DNA from: Arcicella rosea
GTDB lineage: Bacteria > Bacteroidota > Bacteroidia > Cytophagales > Spirosomataceae
DNA length: 64,000 bases
NCBI RefSeq assembly: GCF_014204325.1
Contig: NZ_JACHKT010000001.1
Coordinates: 248,001-312,000 of the forward strand
Reading direction: 5' to 3'
The position numbers were made by a program, and so were the translations under genes. This document shows, piece by piece, positions 15,435 to 24,531 of this stretch (position 1 is the first letter of the stretch; every line of letters begins with the position of its first letter). Under the pieces are notes generated by a model. It did not search any database and had not been told where the DNA came from. It saw only the letters and a list, made by a program, of their open reading frames with translations.

Positions 15435-16148
15435 ATGCTGAATTGTATTGCCGTAGATGATGAAAGTTTAGCCCTTGATTTACTTGAGGACAATATTAAT
15501 AAAATACCATTTCTGAAACTCGTAAAACGCTGTAAAAATGCTTTTGATGCGATTGAAGTTTTACAAAATGGACAAATAGATTTGATATTTCTGGATATAC
15601 AAATGCCCGGAATTACAGGCGTTCAGTTTTTGCATAGCCTGAAAACGAAGCCAATGGTGATTTTTGTTACGGCTTACAAACAATATGCACTTGAAGGTTT
15701 TGAATTAGATGTGGTAGATTATCTTTTGAAACCTATTGACTTTGAAAGATTTTTAAAAGCGGTCAACAAAGCATCTGAATTATTTACTTTAAGAAATAAG
15801 CCACAAGTAAGCGAAGAACCACTTGTGGATAAAATATCTGCCATTTTTGTAAATGCTGATTATTCTTTAGTGAAAATAAAGGTTTCGGAAATTACTTATA
15901 TTGAAGGTTTGAAAGACTATATCAAAATTTACACTTCAACTTCTTCAAAACCCATCGTTACCAGAATGACGATGAAAGCCATTGAAGAGAAACTCCCAAC
16001 ACCCGATTGCTACAGAGTACACAAGTCTTTTATTGTATCGTTAGATAAAATCGAATCTATCAGAAACTTGAAGATTAAAATCGGTAATGCACAAATTCCC
16101 ATCAGCGAAAGTTACTCAGAAGGCTTTTTTAAAAGTATAGGTCAATAA
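15435..16148 (+). CDS. LytTR-family response regulator
   Basis: ATG 15435 gives 237 residues; a TTG six bases earlier is less likely. The receiver domain starts MLNCIAVDDESLA with the acidic pair, has the phosphoacceptor aspartate D54 in IFLDIQMPGI, the Thr in FVTAYKQYA and the Lys in DYLLKPIDF. A LytTR DNA-binding domain covers about 130-237, with ITYIEGLKDYIKIY and CYRVHKSFIV motifs. It probably binds a direct-repeat operator as a dimer. It pairs with the LytS-type kinase just upstream and precedes a TonB receptor operon by 160 bases, a natural candidate target. Confidence 0.93.
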   Translation: MLNCIAVDDESLALDLLEDNINKIPFLKLVKRCKNAFDAIEVLQNGQIDLIFLDIQMPGITGVQFLHSLKTKPMVIFVTAYKQYALEGFELDVVDYLLKPIDFERFLKAVNKASELFTLRNKPQVSEEPLVDKISAIFVNADYSLVKIKVSEITYIEGLKDYIKIYTSTSSKPIVTRMTMKAIEEKLPTPDCYRVHKSFIVSLDKIESIRNLKIKIGNAQIPISESYSEGFFKSIGQ

Positions 16149-16275
16149 GTAAACACATTGCTCGTTTTAATAATCAGATAAAGATATTTAACATTTTTTA
16201 ACGCAACTATCGCACAATAATAGCGGTCTATTTGATGTATTCTAAAGTAAGTGGCAATTTATGAGAAGATTGCCC

Positions 16276-16283
16276 TAACTTTG
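16276..16283 (+). promoter_or_regulatory. -7 box TAACTTTG for the TonB receptor operon
   Basis: TAACTTTG fits TAnnTTTG, 25 bases before the ATG at 16309, implying a short leader. The 16149-16275 stretch upstream is where a LytTR operator would be sought. Confidence 0.6.
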
Positions 16284-16308
16284 TACTCGGATTAACCAAC
16301 TGTATTTC

Positions 16309-19155
16309 ATGAAAAAACTTTTTCTATTAACCACTTTAGTACTATTCTCAGTGAAGGTATTTTCGCAGGTTACAACAACTACTGGGATTACTATCAAAGA
16401 TGAATTCTATAATAATCGCCCTCTAGCCGAAATTTTAGCTGATTTAGAAACAAAAGTAGGTGCTAAATTTGTATATGACCCAACTAAAATTAAAGGCTTA
16501 TATGCAAGTTACTGGTTTGATAATATGCCATTGGAAACAGGTATGAGAGGACTTTTGAAAGGTTCTGGTCTGAAGTTTTATGTAGATGATAATCAATTAG
16601 TTCATATTGTTCCTAAATCACAAAAAGTCTATGTGAAAAGTAGTTACAATAGTGGTACTTATTACGGAGGAAATTCTGCCGTACCTGCCCCAACAATTGC
16701 TGATGCAGGAATTACTGCTCCATCGCCACAAGGAACTACGCCACAAATTGCTGTAAATCGCCCTGCGATGGAAGCAATTCCACAAAATACTCGTCGCCAA
16801 GCTGCTTTAAAACCTGCTACGAAATTCGATTTTACTTTTACAGGGAAAATTCTTGATGCTCGTTCATCAGAACCACTTCCATTTGTTAATATCATGATTA
16901 AGAGTAAAAAAACTGGCACACAAACCAATGTGGATGGTTATTTTACGCTCTTGAAAGTGCCGACAGATACAACAACCTTAATTTTAAGCTACATTGGTTA
17001 TGTAACTACGACGATAAAATTGGTTCCTGATGCACCCATTTCAGGTATTACTATCGAAATGGAACCAGATAATACTGAATTGGATGAAGTAGTTGTGAAA
17101 GGCGAAAAAACAGAAGTATTGAAAGCTGCTGAAACAATTGGTATGTTTAAAATGACTCCTCGCAATATTGCAAAATTACCAAACGTTGGTGAAAAAGATA
17201 TTTTCCGTTCTTTTCAATTAATGCCAGGTATTAGTGCTGCTAACCAATCGTCTTCTGGTTTGTATGTTCGTGGTGGTACGCCAGACCAAAACCTTGTACT
17301 TTATGATGGTTTCACAGTTTATTATGTTGACCACCTTTATGGTTTTTTCTCAGCTTTTAACTCAAATCCAATCAAAGATGTACAGCTTTACAAAGGTGGT
17401 TTTGATGCTAAATTTGGGGGAAGAATTTCATCAGTAGTTGAAATTACAAGTAAAGATGGTAATAAAAGAGAATTTAATTTTGGCGGGGATTTAAGCTTAA
17501 TCAGTGCCAATGTTTGGGCAGAAGGGCCAGTTACTAAAGATAAAAAAGTAACTTTCTCTGTAGCGGGTCGTCGTTCATGGGCAGGTCCTTTATATAATAA
17601 AATCTTCAATACTTTTAATTCAAGTACAACCACAACACAAGGTGCTGGATTTGGTGGCGGAGGTTTCCGTCAAGCACAGAGTGCTCAAACGGCAACATCA
17701 TATTTTTATGATTTGAATGGAAAAATTACTTTCAAACCATCTGAAAATGAAAACGTAAGTTTGAGTATTTATAACGGAGAAGATTATCTTGATAATTCGC
17801 AGAATTTAGGTTTGCCATTTGGTGGCGGAGGCGGTTTTAACAATACTGACCTTTCTAAATGGGGAAACACTGGTACGAGTTTGAAATGGTCGAAAAAATG
17901 GAGTGATAAATTCTATACAAATACCTTGATTAGTTATTCTAACTTCTTTAGTGGAAGAGATAATACGAGTGAAAACTCATTTGTAAGAAATAACGAAACC
18001 ACTACCGTTAAGTTTGGTTCTATCGAAAGTAACGATTTGAAAGACTTTTCTGCTAAAACTGATATTGAATACAATACTTCAAAAAGTAATCAGTTAGCTT
18101 TTGGTATTCAAGCAACAAGACTTAACATTCAATATTCTAACAGTCAAAATGATACGACTGTAATTATTGCTAAAAATGATAAAGGAAGTTTGTTGACCGC
18201 TTATTTACAAGACCAAATAAAATTATTTGATAGTAAATTGGTGTTGAAAGCTGGTATCAGAGCCAATTATTTTGATGTAACTAGTAAAAACTATTTTGAA
18301 CCAAGACTTTCAGGTACTTACTCAGTAAATGACCGTTTGAAGTTTAAAGGAGCTTGGGGTATCTATTACCAGTTTGCAAAACAGGTTGAAAGAGAAGATA
18401 TTTCAAACGGAAGTCGTAATTTCTGGGTTTTGGCTAATAATTCTTATTTACCAGTTACTTCTTCAACGCATTACATTTTCGGGTTTAGTTATGAATTAGA
18501 CGATTACCTTTTTGATGTGGAAGGATATTATAAGGATATTCAAAACGATACTCGTTATACATTACGTTTTGCCCCACAAATTGGACGTGGTTTAATTGCG
18601 AACGAAACATTCTTCAACGGTACAGGTAAAGTAAAAGGAATTGACTTTTTGGTTCAGAAGAAATTTGGTAATTATACAGGTTGGGTTGGTTATACTTTTG
18701 CTCATTCTGATAAATATATCGCTCAATTCTCAGCCAATTCTTTCCCTTCAAACTTTGATGTAAGACACGAATTCAAATCGGTTAATATTTATAAATTAGG
18801 TCGTTGGGATTTAGCCGCTACTTGGATTTATGCTTCTGGAAAACCTTATACTTCAATTGTGGGCGGTTATACCGTAAAATTATTAGACGGAACTGAAATT
18901 GACTTTACAAATCCATCAATTACGAATGGAAATCGTTTGCCAGCTTCGCATCGTTTAGATGTTTCAGCTACATATAATTTCTCACGTGGAAGTATCGGAT
19001 TCTCGGTATTTAATGCTTACGGAAGAACAAATGTTTGGTACAAAAAATATCAAACCATTACTGATGCAACTACAGGAGATAAGTATCTTTCAATTACGGA
19101 TGTCAATTATTTAGGTTTCACGCCTAACATCACATTTAGTTATAAGTTCAAGTAA
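16309..19155 (+). CDS. TonB-dependent receptor with STN and carboxypeptidase-like domains
   Basis: The 948-residue outer-membrane protein has a signal peptide (MKKLFLLTTLVLFSVKVFS). An STN domain covers about 30-105 (PLAEILADLETKVGAKFVYD), as found in signalling or FecA-type receptors. A Thr/Pro-rich linker follows. The carboxypeptidase-regulatory-like domain covers about 173-255 (GKILDARSSEPLPFVNIMI). The plug covers about 280-390 (LPNVGEKDIFRSFQLMPGIS, then YVRGGTPDQNLVLYDGFTVY). The rest is the barrel, ending ITFSYKFK. Glycine-rich loops (about 445-455, 500-510) are present. It imports an unidentified ligand using TonB energy. A DUF4249 lipoprotein follows after 62 bases, the standard partner for this receptor class. 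The operon lies directly behind a LytS/LytTR pair. Confidence 0.93.
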   Translation: MKKLFLLTTLVLFSVKVFSQVTTTTGITIKDEFYNNRPLAEILADLETKVGAKFVYDPTKIKGLYASYWFDNMPLETGMRGLLKGSGLKFYVDDNQLVHIVPKSQKVYVKSSYNSGTYYGGNSAVPAPTIADAGITAPSPQGTTPQIAVNRPAMEAIPQNTRRQAALKPATKFDFTFTGKILDARSSEPLPFVNIMIKSKKTGTQTNVDGYFTLLKVPTDTTTLILSYIGYVTTTIKLVPDAPISGITIEMEPDNTELDEVVVKGEKTEVLKAAETIGMFKMTPRNIAKLPNVGEKDIFRSFQLMPGISAANQSSSGLYVRGGTPDQNLVLYDGFTVYYVDHLYGFFSAFNSNPIKDVQLYKGGFDAKFGGRISSVVEITSKDGNKREFNFGGDLSLISANVWAEGPVTKDKKVTFSVAGRRSWAGPLYNKIFNTFNSSTTTTQGAGFGGGGFRQAQSAQTATSYFYDLNGKITFKPSENENVSLSIYNGEDYLDNSQNLGLPFGGGGGFNNTDLSKWGNTGTSLKWSKKWSDKFYTNTLISYSNFFSGRDNTSENSFVRNNETTTVKFGSIESNDLKDFSAKTDIEYNTSKSNQLAFGIQATRLNIQYSNSQNDTTVIIAKNDKGSLLTAYLQDQIKLFDSKLVLKAGIRANYFDVTSKNYFEPRLSGTYSVNDRLKFKGAWGIYYQFAKQVEREDISNGSRNFWVLANNSYLPVTSSTHYIFGFSYELDDYLFDVEGYYKDIQNDTRYTLRFAPQIGRGLIANETFFNGTGKVKGIDFLVQKKFGNYTGWVGYTFAHSDKYIAQFSANSFPSNFDVRHEFKSVNIYKLGRWDLAATWIYASGKPYTSIVGGYTVKLLDGTEIDFTNPSITNGNRLPASHRLDVSATYNFSRGSIGFSVFNAYGRTNVWYKKYQTITDATTGDKYLSITDVNYLGFTPNITFSYKFK

Positions 19156-19217
19156 GTTGAAATGTTTTTTGTTTTGGGTTATCTAGTCAAGCAAAAAATC
19201 AAATTAAAGAAGAAAAA

Positions 19218-20081
19218 ATGAAATCATATATCAGTTATATATCATCAAAAAAGAGCCTCTTTACTTTTGTATTGAGTGTTTCATTACTTGGTTTTTTAAT
19301 TTCTTGTGAAGAGGATTCTAATTTTATTCAAGGAGGAGCTAAACCGATTGTAGAAGCTTATTTAGTGGCGGGTAAACCTATTTCTTTGATTGTGAAAAAA
19401 GAAATTGCCTACAATGAAGATACTTCAAATACGCAAACGCCAATTAATGGATTAGACATCAAAATTTCGGATGGTACAAATACTTATGCGTTAACTTCGG
19501 TAGGAGAGGGTTTGTATAAATCAGATACAAATGTAAAGCTGAAGGTTGGTGTTACTTATAATTTGTCATTTGTTTATAATGGTAATCCTGTAACGGCAAG
19601 TACAATTATTCCAACAAAACCAGTTGGTTTTAAAACGGATATTACTTCGATTGCACGAACAAAACTGAATCTATCATCTGGTGGAGGTTTTGGTGGAGGT
19701 GTTGATGAAAACGTAAATGTTAATTTAACGTGGAGTAACACGACTAGTGATTATCATTTTGTAGTAGTTGATAACCTTGAAGTTAGCCCAGTATTAATTA
19801 TTACTTTGCCTACAACGACTAATTTTAGCGATTTAACAAGACGCTTTAGAAGTCAACCAGTACAAGGAACTACTACGATATTACGTTCTCAGCAATTTCA
19901 ATATTTTGGAAAACATAATATTGTGTTGTTAAAAGTAAATCCAGATTATGCAGCTTTGTATAACAGTACAGGAAGTACTTCGCAAAACATCAGTACGCCA
20001 CCTAGTACAATTACTAATGGATTAGGTATCTTTACAGGTGTAAATGCAGATACTTTAGCGTTTACGGTTAAACAAAAATAA
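19218..20081 (+). CDS. DUF4249 lipoprotein partner of the TonB receptor
   Basis: The 287-residue protein has a signal peptide ending in a lipobox (SLLGFLISC, then EEDSN). The mature N-terminus PIVEAYLVAGKPISLIVKKE is the DUF4249 signature: a beta-sandwich start followed by LDIKISDGTNTYALT and YNLSFVYNGNPVTASTIIPT. DUF4249 proteins nearly always lie behind STN/carboxypeptidase-like TonB receptors in Bacteroidota. They are thought to be surface lipoproteins assisting that receptor, by analogy with SusD; the ligand is unknown. A Gly-rich SGGGFGGGV insert occurs at about 154-162. The next gene starts 7 bases after the stop. Confidence 0.88.
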   Translation: MKSYISYISSKKSLFTFVLSVSLLGFLISCEEDSNFIQGGAKPIVEAYLVAGKPISLIVKKEIAYNEDTSNTQTPINGLDIKISDGTNTYALTSVGEGLYKSDTNVKLKVGVTYNLSFVYNGNPVTASTIIPTKPVGFKTDITSIARTKLNLSSGGGFGGGVDENVNVNLTWSNTTSDYHFVVVDNLEVSPVLIITLPTTTNFSDLTRRFRSQPVQGTTTILRSQQFQYFGKHNIVLLKVNPDYAALYNSTGSTSQNISTPPSTITNGLGIFTGVNADTLAFTVKQK

Positions 20082-20088
20082 GCTTTTC

Positions 20089-21060
20089 ATGGCTGAATTT
20101 AGGACAACGTTTACGATTCCAAAAGCTCAAAATAAGATTTCTCTTGATTCTCAACTCATTACGCTAGGTTCTTGCTTTGCGGATGTAGTTGGGAATCAAC
20201 TGAAAAATAATAAGTTAAAAATTGAAGTAAATCCATTAGGAACTTTATTTAATCCGCTTTCAATTTTTAAGGTTTTATCTCCAGATTATCAATTAGCCGA
20301 TGAACGCCTCTTCATCGAAAACCAAAGTACTTGGTTTCATTATGATTTCCATTCACAGTTTTTTGCCAGTTCAAAAAAGGAATTAGCACAGACGATTAAT
20401 GAGAACATCAACGACTTATCAACCAAACTTCAATCAGCCAATTTCGCTTTAATTACTTTTGGAACAGCTTTTATTTACAAACTTTTATCGACTCCGGTTT
20501 ATGTGGCAAATTGCCATAAAATGCCGAATAAGCTTTTTGAAAAAGACTTATTAAGTGTAAAAGACATTTGTAAAAGCTTTGCGATACTGCATAAGCAATT
20601 GAAAACTGCAAATCCGGATTTGAGGATAATTCTTACGCTTTCTCCAGTAAGACATACTAAAGAAGGTATTCCAGAGAATCAGATTTCAAAATCAATACTC
20701 CGTGCGGCTTGCCATTATTTAACAGCAGATTATACCGATGTTGAATACTTTCCAGCCTTTGAATTAATGATGGATGATTTGCGTGATTATCGCTTTTATA
20801 AAGCCGATTTAATTCATCCTAATGAAGTTGCTGAAAACTACATTTATGAAAAATTTGCGGATACTTATTTCGACGAAGAATTGAAATCTTTTATTGCAGA
20901 TTGGAATCAAATTAAGAAAAGATTAGCTCATCGTCCTTTTAATGAACAGTCAGCAGTACATCAACAATTTCTATCTACTCTTTTAGTGGATTTGGAGAAA
21001 ATTAGTACTAGAATTGACGTTTCTGAGGAGATTAAAGAATTGAAGAGCAAACTCTTATAA
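20089..21060 (+). CDS. GSCFA-domain protein
   Basis: The 323-residue protein has the name-giving motif LITLGSCFADVVG at about 25-37, in the position of the SGNH-hydrolase nucleophile block. NPLGTLFNPLSI and FGTAFIY follow, with HKMPNKLF and a late DLIHPNEVAENYI that carries the D-x-x-H pair expected of an SGNH/GDSL-like catalytic triad. The GSCFA family (PF08885) is widespread in Bacteroidota and alphaproteobacteria and its substrate is unknown. An esterase-like activity is a fold-based inference. There is no signal peptide, so it should be cytoplasmic. It is the last gene of the receptor-DUF4249 operon. Confidence 0.88.
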   Translation: MAEFRTTFTIPKAQNKISLDSQLITLGSCFADVVGNQLKNNKLKIEVNPLGTLFNPLSIFKVLSPDYQLADERLFIENQSTWFHYDFHSQFFASSKKELAQTINENINDLSTKLQSANFALITFGTAFIYKLLSTPVYVANCHKMPNKLFEKDLLSVKDICKSFAILHKQLKTANPDLRIILTLSPVRHTKEGIPENQISKSILRAACHYLTADYTDVEYFPAFELMMDDLRDYRFYKADLIHPNEVAENYIYEKFADTYFDEELKSFIADWNQIKKRLAHRPFNEQSAVHQQFLSTLLVDLEKISTRIDVSEEIKELKSKLL

Positions 21061-21066
21061 AAATAA

Positions 21067-21091
21067 AAAACCTCGATTTAATCGAGGTTTT
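21067..21091. terminator. Bidirectional intrinsic terminator
   Basis: AAAACCTCGATT (21067-21078) and AATCGAGGTTTT (21080-21091) form a perfect 12-bp stem between convergent genes. Confidence 0.85.
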
Positions 21092-21131
21092 CAGAGCTTC
21101 ATTGTTAAATGGTATTGTATAAGAGGAGTTG

Positions 21132-21674
21132 TTAATTGTTTTTTGCCAAATAACTGTTGGCAGTTACGCTATAATTATCAAAAATTGCTCTGGTAATATT
21201 TTTTAAATCTCTATTTGCTAAAGATTTGTTGAATTTCATAATTTTAGAAGCATAGCCAGTCCAAAATACTTTATTTGAACTTTTGTCAATCATCGAAATG
21301 ATTAATGTTCCATTCTTTAAGTTTTTTCGATACACCTCAAACACATCATTTTGTGTAATTCCGTACACTTTCTTTACTTCTTGTAAATTGAGATTCTTAT
21401 CATAAATAGCATAAGAAATCAACACATCTGCATTTTCTCTACTTTCAGTGTATCCTCTTATTTCCATTTGCTTCTCAATTTCCTCTTGAATCACCGTTTC
21501 GTTTAACGATGATATTGATTCTTGTGGGCGACTCACTTCCTGAACTATCGTAAAAGAACGATTTTCGGTATTTATAGCATGAAAGTCGTTATTGGCTTTC
21601 ACAAGTATTGTTTCCCGAGTGCATGAAGTAGCAAGAAGTCCAACAATGAATGTTGTAACCACTATGCGTTTCAT
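21132..21674 (-). CDS. DUF4136 lipoprotein
   Basis: The 180-residue protein has a lipoprotein signal peptide (MKRIVVTTFIVGLLATSC). The mature region shows the DUF4136 pattern: DFHAINTENRSFTIVQE, then IQEEIEKQMEIRGYTESRENADVLISYAIYD (placed at about 66-96) and a late GTLIISMIDKSSNKVFWTGYA. The family is common in envelope proteins of Bacteroidota and proteobacteria and has no established function. The protein probably sits on the periplasmic face of a membrane. It is monocistronic, with a TACCTTTG box on the minus strand 44 bases upstream. Confidence 0.85.
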   Translation of the reverse strand: MKRIVVTTFIVGLLATSCTRETILVKANNDFHAINTENRSFTIVQEVSRPQESISSLNETVIQEEIEKQMEIRGYTESRENADVLISYAIYDKNLNLQEVKKVYGITQNDVFEVYRKNLKNGTLIISMIDKSSNKVFWTGYASKIMKFNKSLANRDLKNITRAIFDNYSVTANSYLAKNN

Positions 21675-21717
21675 TTATTTTTAAGATTGTTTTTGGATAT
21701 TGGCGTTTTAGCCTGTA

Positions 21718-21725
21718 CAAAGGTA
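21718..21725 (-). promoter_or_regulatory. -7 box TACCTTTG for the DUF4136 gene
   Basis: On the minus strand CAAAGGTA reads TACCTTTG, matching TAnnTTTG, 44 bases before the ATG at 21674. Confidence 0.55.
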
Positions 21726-21860
21726 GAATAAAATTTTATATAAAATATAACTTTATTAACTTTTTTTTTCACTTAATGTATTTTTACAACAAGTTTTAAT
21801 TTTAATAATTCTATATTTTCTATGTGTATTTGTTGTAAGTATTTCATTTTGAATTGTTTA

Positions 21861-21898
21861 TGAAAAAATAAATCCCTTCCCCAAAGGAGAAAGGATTT
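21861..21898 (-). terminator. Probable terminator of the Hint operon
   Basis: AAATCCCTTCCCC and GGAGAAAGGATTT pair with two wobble positions. On the minus strand the stem is followed by an ATTTATTTTTTC T-run. It lies 41 bases beyond the Hint gene's stop. Confidence 0.65.
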
Positions 21899-21938
21899 AC
21901 GGAAATATCCAAAAACAATCTCAAAAAATTAAATATTT

Positions 21939-22892
21939 TTATTTCTTTAAAACTACAACTGAGTTTACCAGATAACTATTTTTTTCTGTAATCAAATTAT
22001 AAACTTTATTTACTTTTCTAGCACCAGCTTTAGTAAGAAATACATTGAACTTTTTAAATTTATTTGTTTCGCTATCGTAAACAAACACATTTTGACCAAC
22101 TTTCAAATCTCCCATCGTTGTTTTACCATTTTCAGTAAAAATTGGGTGATTAGCCGTTGCTTCAAGTTCTTTTAATTTGTATTTGACAGATACAGAAGCA
22201 GTAATCATTTCGCTTGGATCTACTAAAAATACTTTCACAATATCAAATTCACTGTTTTCGTGAATATCAATTTTCTCTACAATTGTTGATTCAGCAGATT
22301 TTTTGATAGCGTTGTAAGAAACTACATACTCGCCGACTTTTACATCACTAATGTTTTTTGTTTCTCCATTTGCCATTGTGATTTTTGCTTCAGCTGGAAA
22401 ACAATATTCATATTTGTCTTCTTCTTTGCCTTTATCGCTAGCAACACCAGAGAATTCTTTTGCCAAAACGAAAGCTACACAAGATGAAAACCCAGAAACA
22501 GCTTTTTCGCCATCTTTCAAATCATCAATGTATTTACCCCAAGTTTCTTTTTCAGCTAATGGATTTGGAACTACTAAATTGATTCTCTTGCCATCTTTTG
22601 GTGTGGTAAAAATCATTAAGTTAGCAATTTCTTTCATTCCAGCCGATTCAAGTACTTTGTATAAGTAAATTCTTCGCTCTAAACCATCAGAAAACTTGAA
22701 AACATAAGGAGAAGTACTGTTATCTAATACAAAGTTTCCATCTTTTACATAAGTATCTTTATCTAAGTTTTTGATAGCGATTTTCTTTACAGCTTCAAAT
22801 TCACTTAGTTTGATACCCATTTTTTCACCTTCTTGGGCGAAAACACTAGTTGATAAAAAAAGTAAGGTTATAAAGTATATCAATTTCTTCAT
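21939..22892 (-). CDS. Secreted protein with a C-terminal Hint (Hedgehog/intein-like) domain
   Basis: The 317-residue protein has a signal peptide (MKKLIYFITLLFLSTSVFAQ). Residues 21-160 form an unrecognised domain with one cysteine (C138). A Hint domain covers 164-312: nucleophile C164 in EYCFPAEAKITMANGET, ISDVKVGEYVVSYN, the block-B motif T246-A-N-H249-P, and a final VYNLITEKNSYLVNSVVV. The intein-type His-Asn end is replaced by LKK, so C-terminal splicing chemistry is missing while N-S acyl shift at C164 remains possible, as in Hedgehog or type-B bacterial intein-like domains. It could self-cleave or attach its N-domain to a nucleophile; this is inference. It is the last gene of a three-gene operon, 28 bases behind an exported amine oxidase. 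Confidence 0.82.
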   Translation of the reverse strand: MKKLIYFITLLFLSTSVFAQEGEKMGIKLSEFEAVKKIAIKNLDKDTYVKDGNFVLDNSTSPYVFKFSDGLERRIYLYKVLESAGMKEIANLMIFTTPKDGKRINLVVPNPLAEKETWGKYIDDLKDGEKAVSGFSSCVAFVLAKEFSGVASDKGKEEDKYEYCFPAEAKITMANGETKNISDVKVGEYVVSYNAIKKSAESTIVEKIDIHENSEFDIVKVFLVDPSEMITASVSVKYKLKELEATANHPIFTENGKTTMGDLKVGQNVFVYDSETNKFKKFNVFLTKAGARKVNKVYNLITEKNSYLVNSVVVLKK

Positions 22893-22920
22893 GCTAAAAT
22901 CTTGTTTTACGAGTTGAAAG

Positions 22921-24474
22921 CTAAGCAGCGTTTACTCGTTTGTGAATTTGTGTAACTACTGAATTGGCTGATTCCAAAGCTCCAGCCATCCAAGCTGTTA
23001 AATGAGAAGTATGTTCTCCAGCTAAATAAATTTCATCATCAGGTTTAATCAAAGCAGGATAGAAGCGTTTTCTTGCTGATTCGCTGTATTCTGCCCAACC
23101 GCCTTTTGAATAATTTATTTTTTGCCAAGCTAATGAAAAAGAACTTTCAAATTCAGTTTTGTACTGCGGATGAATTTTTCCACCTTGTTCTAATGCTACT
23201 TTTTCTCGTTCTGCTAAACTAAGATTTCCTAATCTTAAAGCTCTATCGTGAAAATTGTAATAGCCTTTCAACACGCCTTTTTTACCCATAAAGTTGTAAG
23301 ATGGATAAAAAATTTGTGTTATGTCCATATTGGTTTTAGAAATTCCACCAAATATGTTGTCATCTTCTTCCCAGAACCTTCTTTTAAATTGTAATCCAAT
23401 TTTTCCTGTATTCATATAAGGAACAAAATCTGCTGCTCTACGAATATCTGAAGACAAATCAGATGTAATACCTTTTAAAACAGGCAATGGAATTGTACAA
23501 ATACAATAATCACCTAAAATTTCCTTAACAGTACCTGTTTTGTCTTTATAAACAATCTTTACGCCTGGTGAAGTTTTTCTGATTTCTTGTACTTCTGCTT
23601 GAAATTGAATTTTACCTTCTAATCTCTGTGCAAAAGCATAAGGAAGTGCGTCCATTCCACCAACAGGTTGTAACATTACAGGTTGTTGATTAAAAGTATA
23701 TTCACCAACATTTGAAAAAGCTGGATGAAAAAGACCAGATTCTACGATATCATGTAATAAATGTGGTGAAGCTAATTCTGGAGATTGCTCTCCGTATCCA
23801 CCTTGACGTTTATAACCATGACGTTCTGAACCTTTATACTTTTTCATGATGTCCAAATCGCCCTCTTCTTTCAAGTATGCACTTAATTTTTCAAGGTCTT
23901 CTTTGGTAACTTCTTCGTCTAATGCTTTTTTGTCAATCGCTTTTGTTAAAAGCTCATTTGTATATCCACGTACATCAGCATGAATTTCTCTGATTTTAAC
24001 AGGTTTGTTCGATAATTTACCAGTTCCTTCTGAATAATAGTAAGCTCCTTCATTTACGTTCATGAATATCTCTAAAGGGATATTAAATTCACGACAATAG
24101 TGTAAAGAAAGTTTATGATTATGAGGAATTCTAGCTGCCCCACCGTTATAATAAAGACCCTTATCGAACTTACAAGTTTGTGTAATACCACCAATTTCAG
24201 TTTCTGTTGTTCCGCCTCTAACCGTCCAAACTCTACCACCTGGGCGACTCCTTGCTTCTAAAATGGTTAATTCGTATCCTAATTTTATTAATTCATAAGC
24301 ACTTGACATTCCAGCTAAACCTGCTCCTAAAATGATAATCTTTTTATTGGCTTTGTTTCGTTGTAAGTTAAGTGGCTCGGCTTTAGCTTCAGGTATTAAA
24401 CCGAAACCTAGCATGGTCAGGTAACTGGCAGAACCAGTTTTTTCGATAAAATCTCTTCTTGTCATCTGTCGCAA
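22921..24474 (-). CDS. Exported flavin amine oxidase
   Basis: The 517-residue protein starts with a Tat-like signal (MTRRDFIEKTGSASYLTMLG), having the twin arginine and a hydrophobic stretch. An FAD-binding Rossmann motif follows (IIILGAGLAGMSSAYEL, GxGxxG, about 45-61). Next come EARSRPGGRVWT, the second FAD contact typical of flavin monoamine oxidases, and a C-terminal IYLAGEHTSHLTAWMAGALESA. These proteins oxidise amines or L-amino acids to imine or keto acid with H2O2. Export by Tat is expected because the FAD must be loaded in the cytoplasm. Its neighbours are an exported PLP aminotransferase (57 bases upstream) and a secreted Hint protein. The substrate is unknown. Confidence 0.88.
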   Translation of the reverse strand: MRQMTRRDFIEKTGSASYLTMLGFGLIPEAKAEPLNLQRNKANKKIIILGAGLAGMSSAYELIKLGYELTILEARSRPGGRVWTVRGGTTETEIGGITQTCKFDKGLYYNGGAARIPHNHKLSLHYCREFNIPLEIFMNVNEGAYYYSEGTGKLSNKPVKIREIHADVRGYTNELLTKAIDKKALDEEVTKEDLEKLSAYLKEEGDLDIMKKYKGSERHGYKRQGGYGEQSPELASPHLLHDIVESGLFHPAFSNVGEYTFNQQPVMLQPVGGMDALPYAFAQRLEGKIQFQAEVQEIRKTSPGVKIVYKDKTGTVKEILGDYCICTIPLPVLKGITSDLSSDIRRAADFVPYMNTGKIGLQFKRRFWEEDDNIFGGISKTNMDITQIFYPSYNFMGKKGVLKGYYNFHDRALRLGNLSLAEREKVALEQGGKIHPQYKTEFESSFSLAWQKINYSKGGWAEYSESARKRFYPALIKPDDEIYLAGEHTSHLTAWMAGALESANSVVTQIHKRVNAA

Positions 24475-24531
24475 ATTAGTAATTCCTTGTGAAATATAAA
24501 GGATAAAACGTTTTCACAAGGAATTACAGAA

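Noticed and set aside
16276-21060. Glycan-utilisation (PUL) assignment for the receptor-DUF4249 operon
   Set aside because: No SusD, glycoside hydrolase or lyase lies in the operon; DUF4249 partners have other or unknown ligands.
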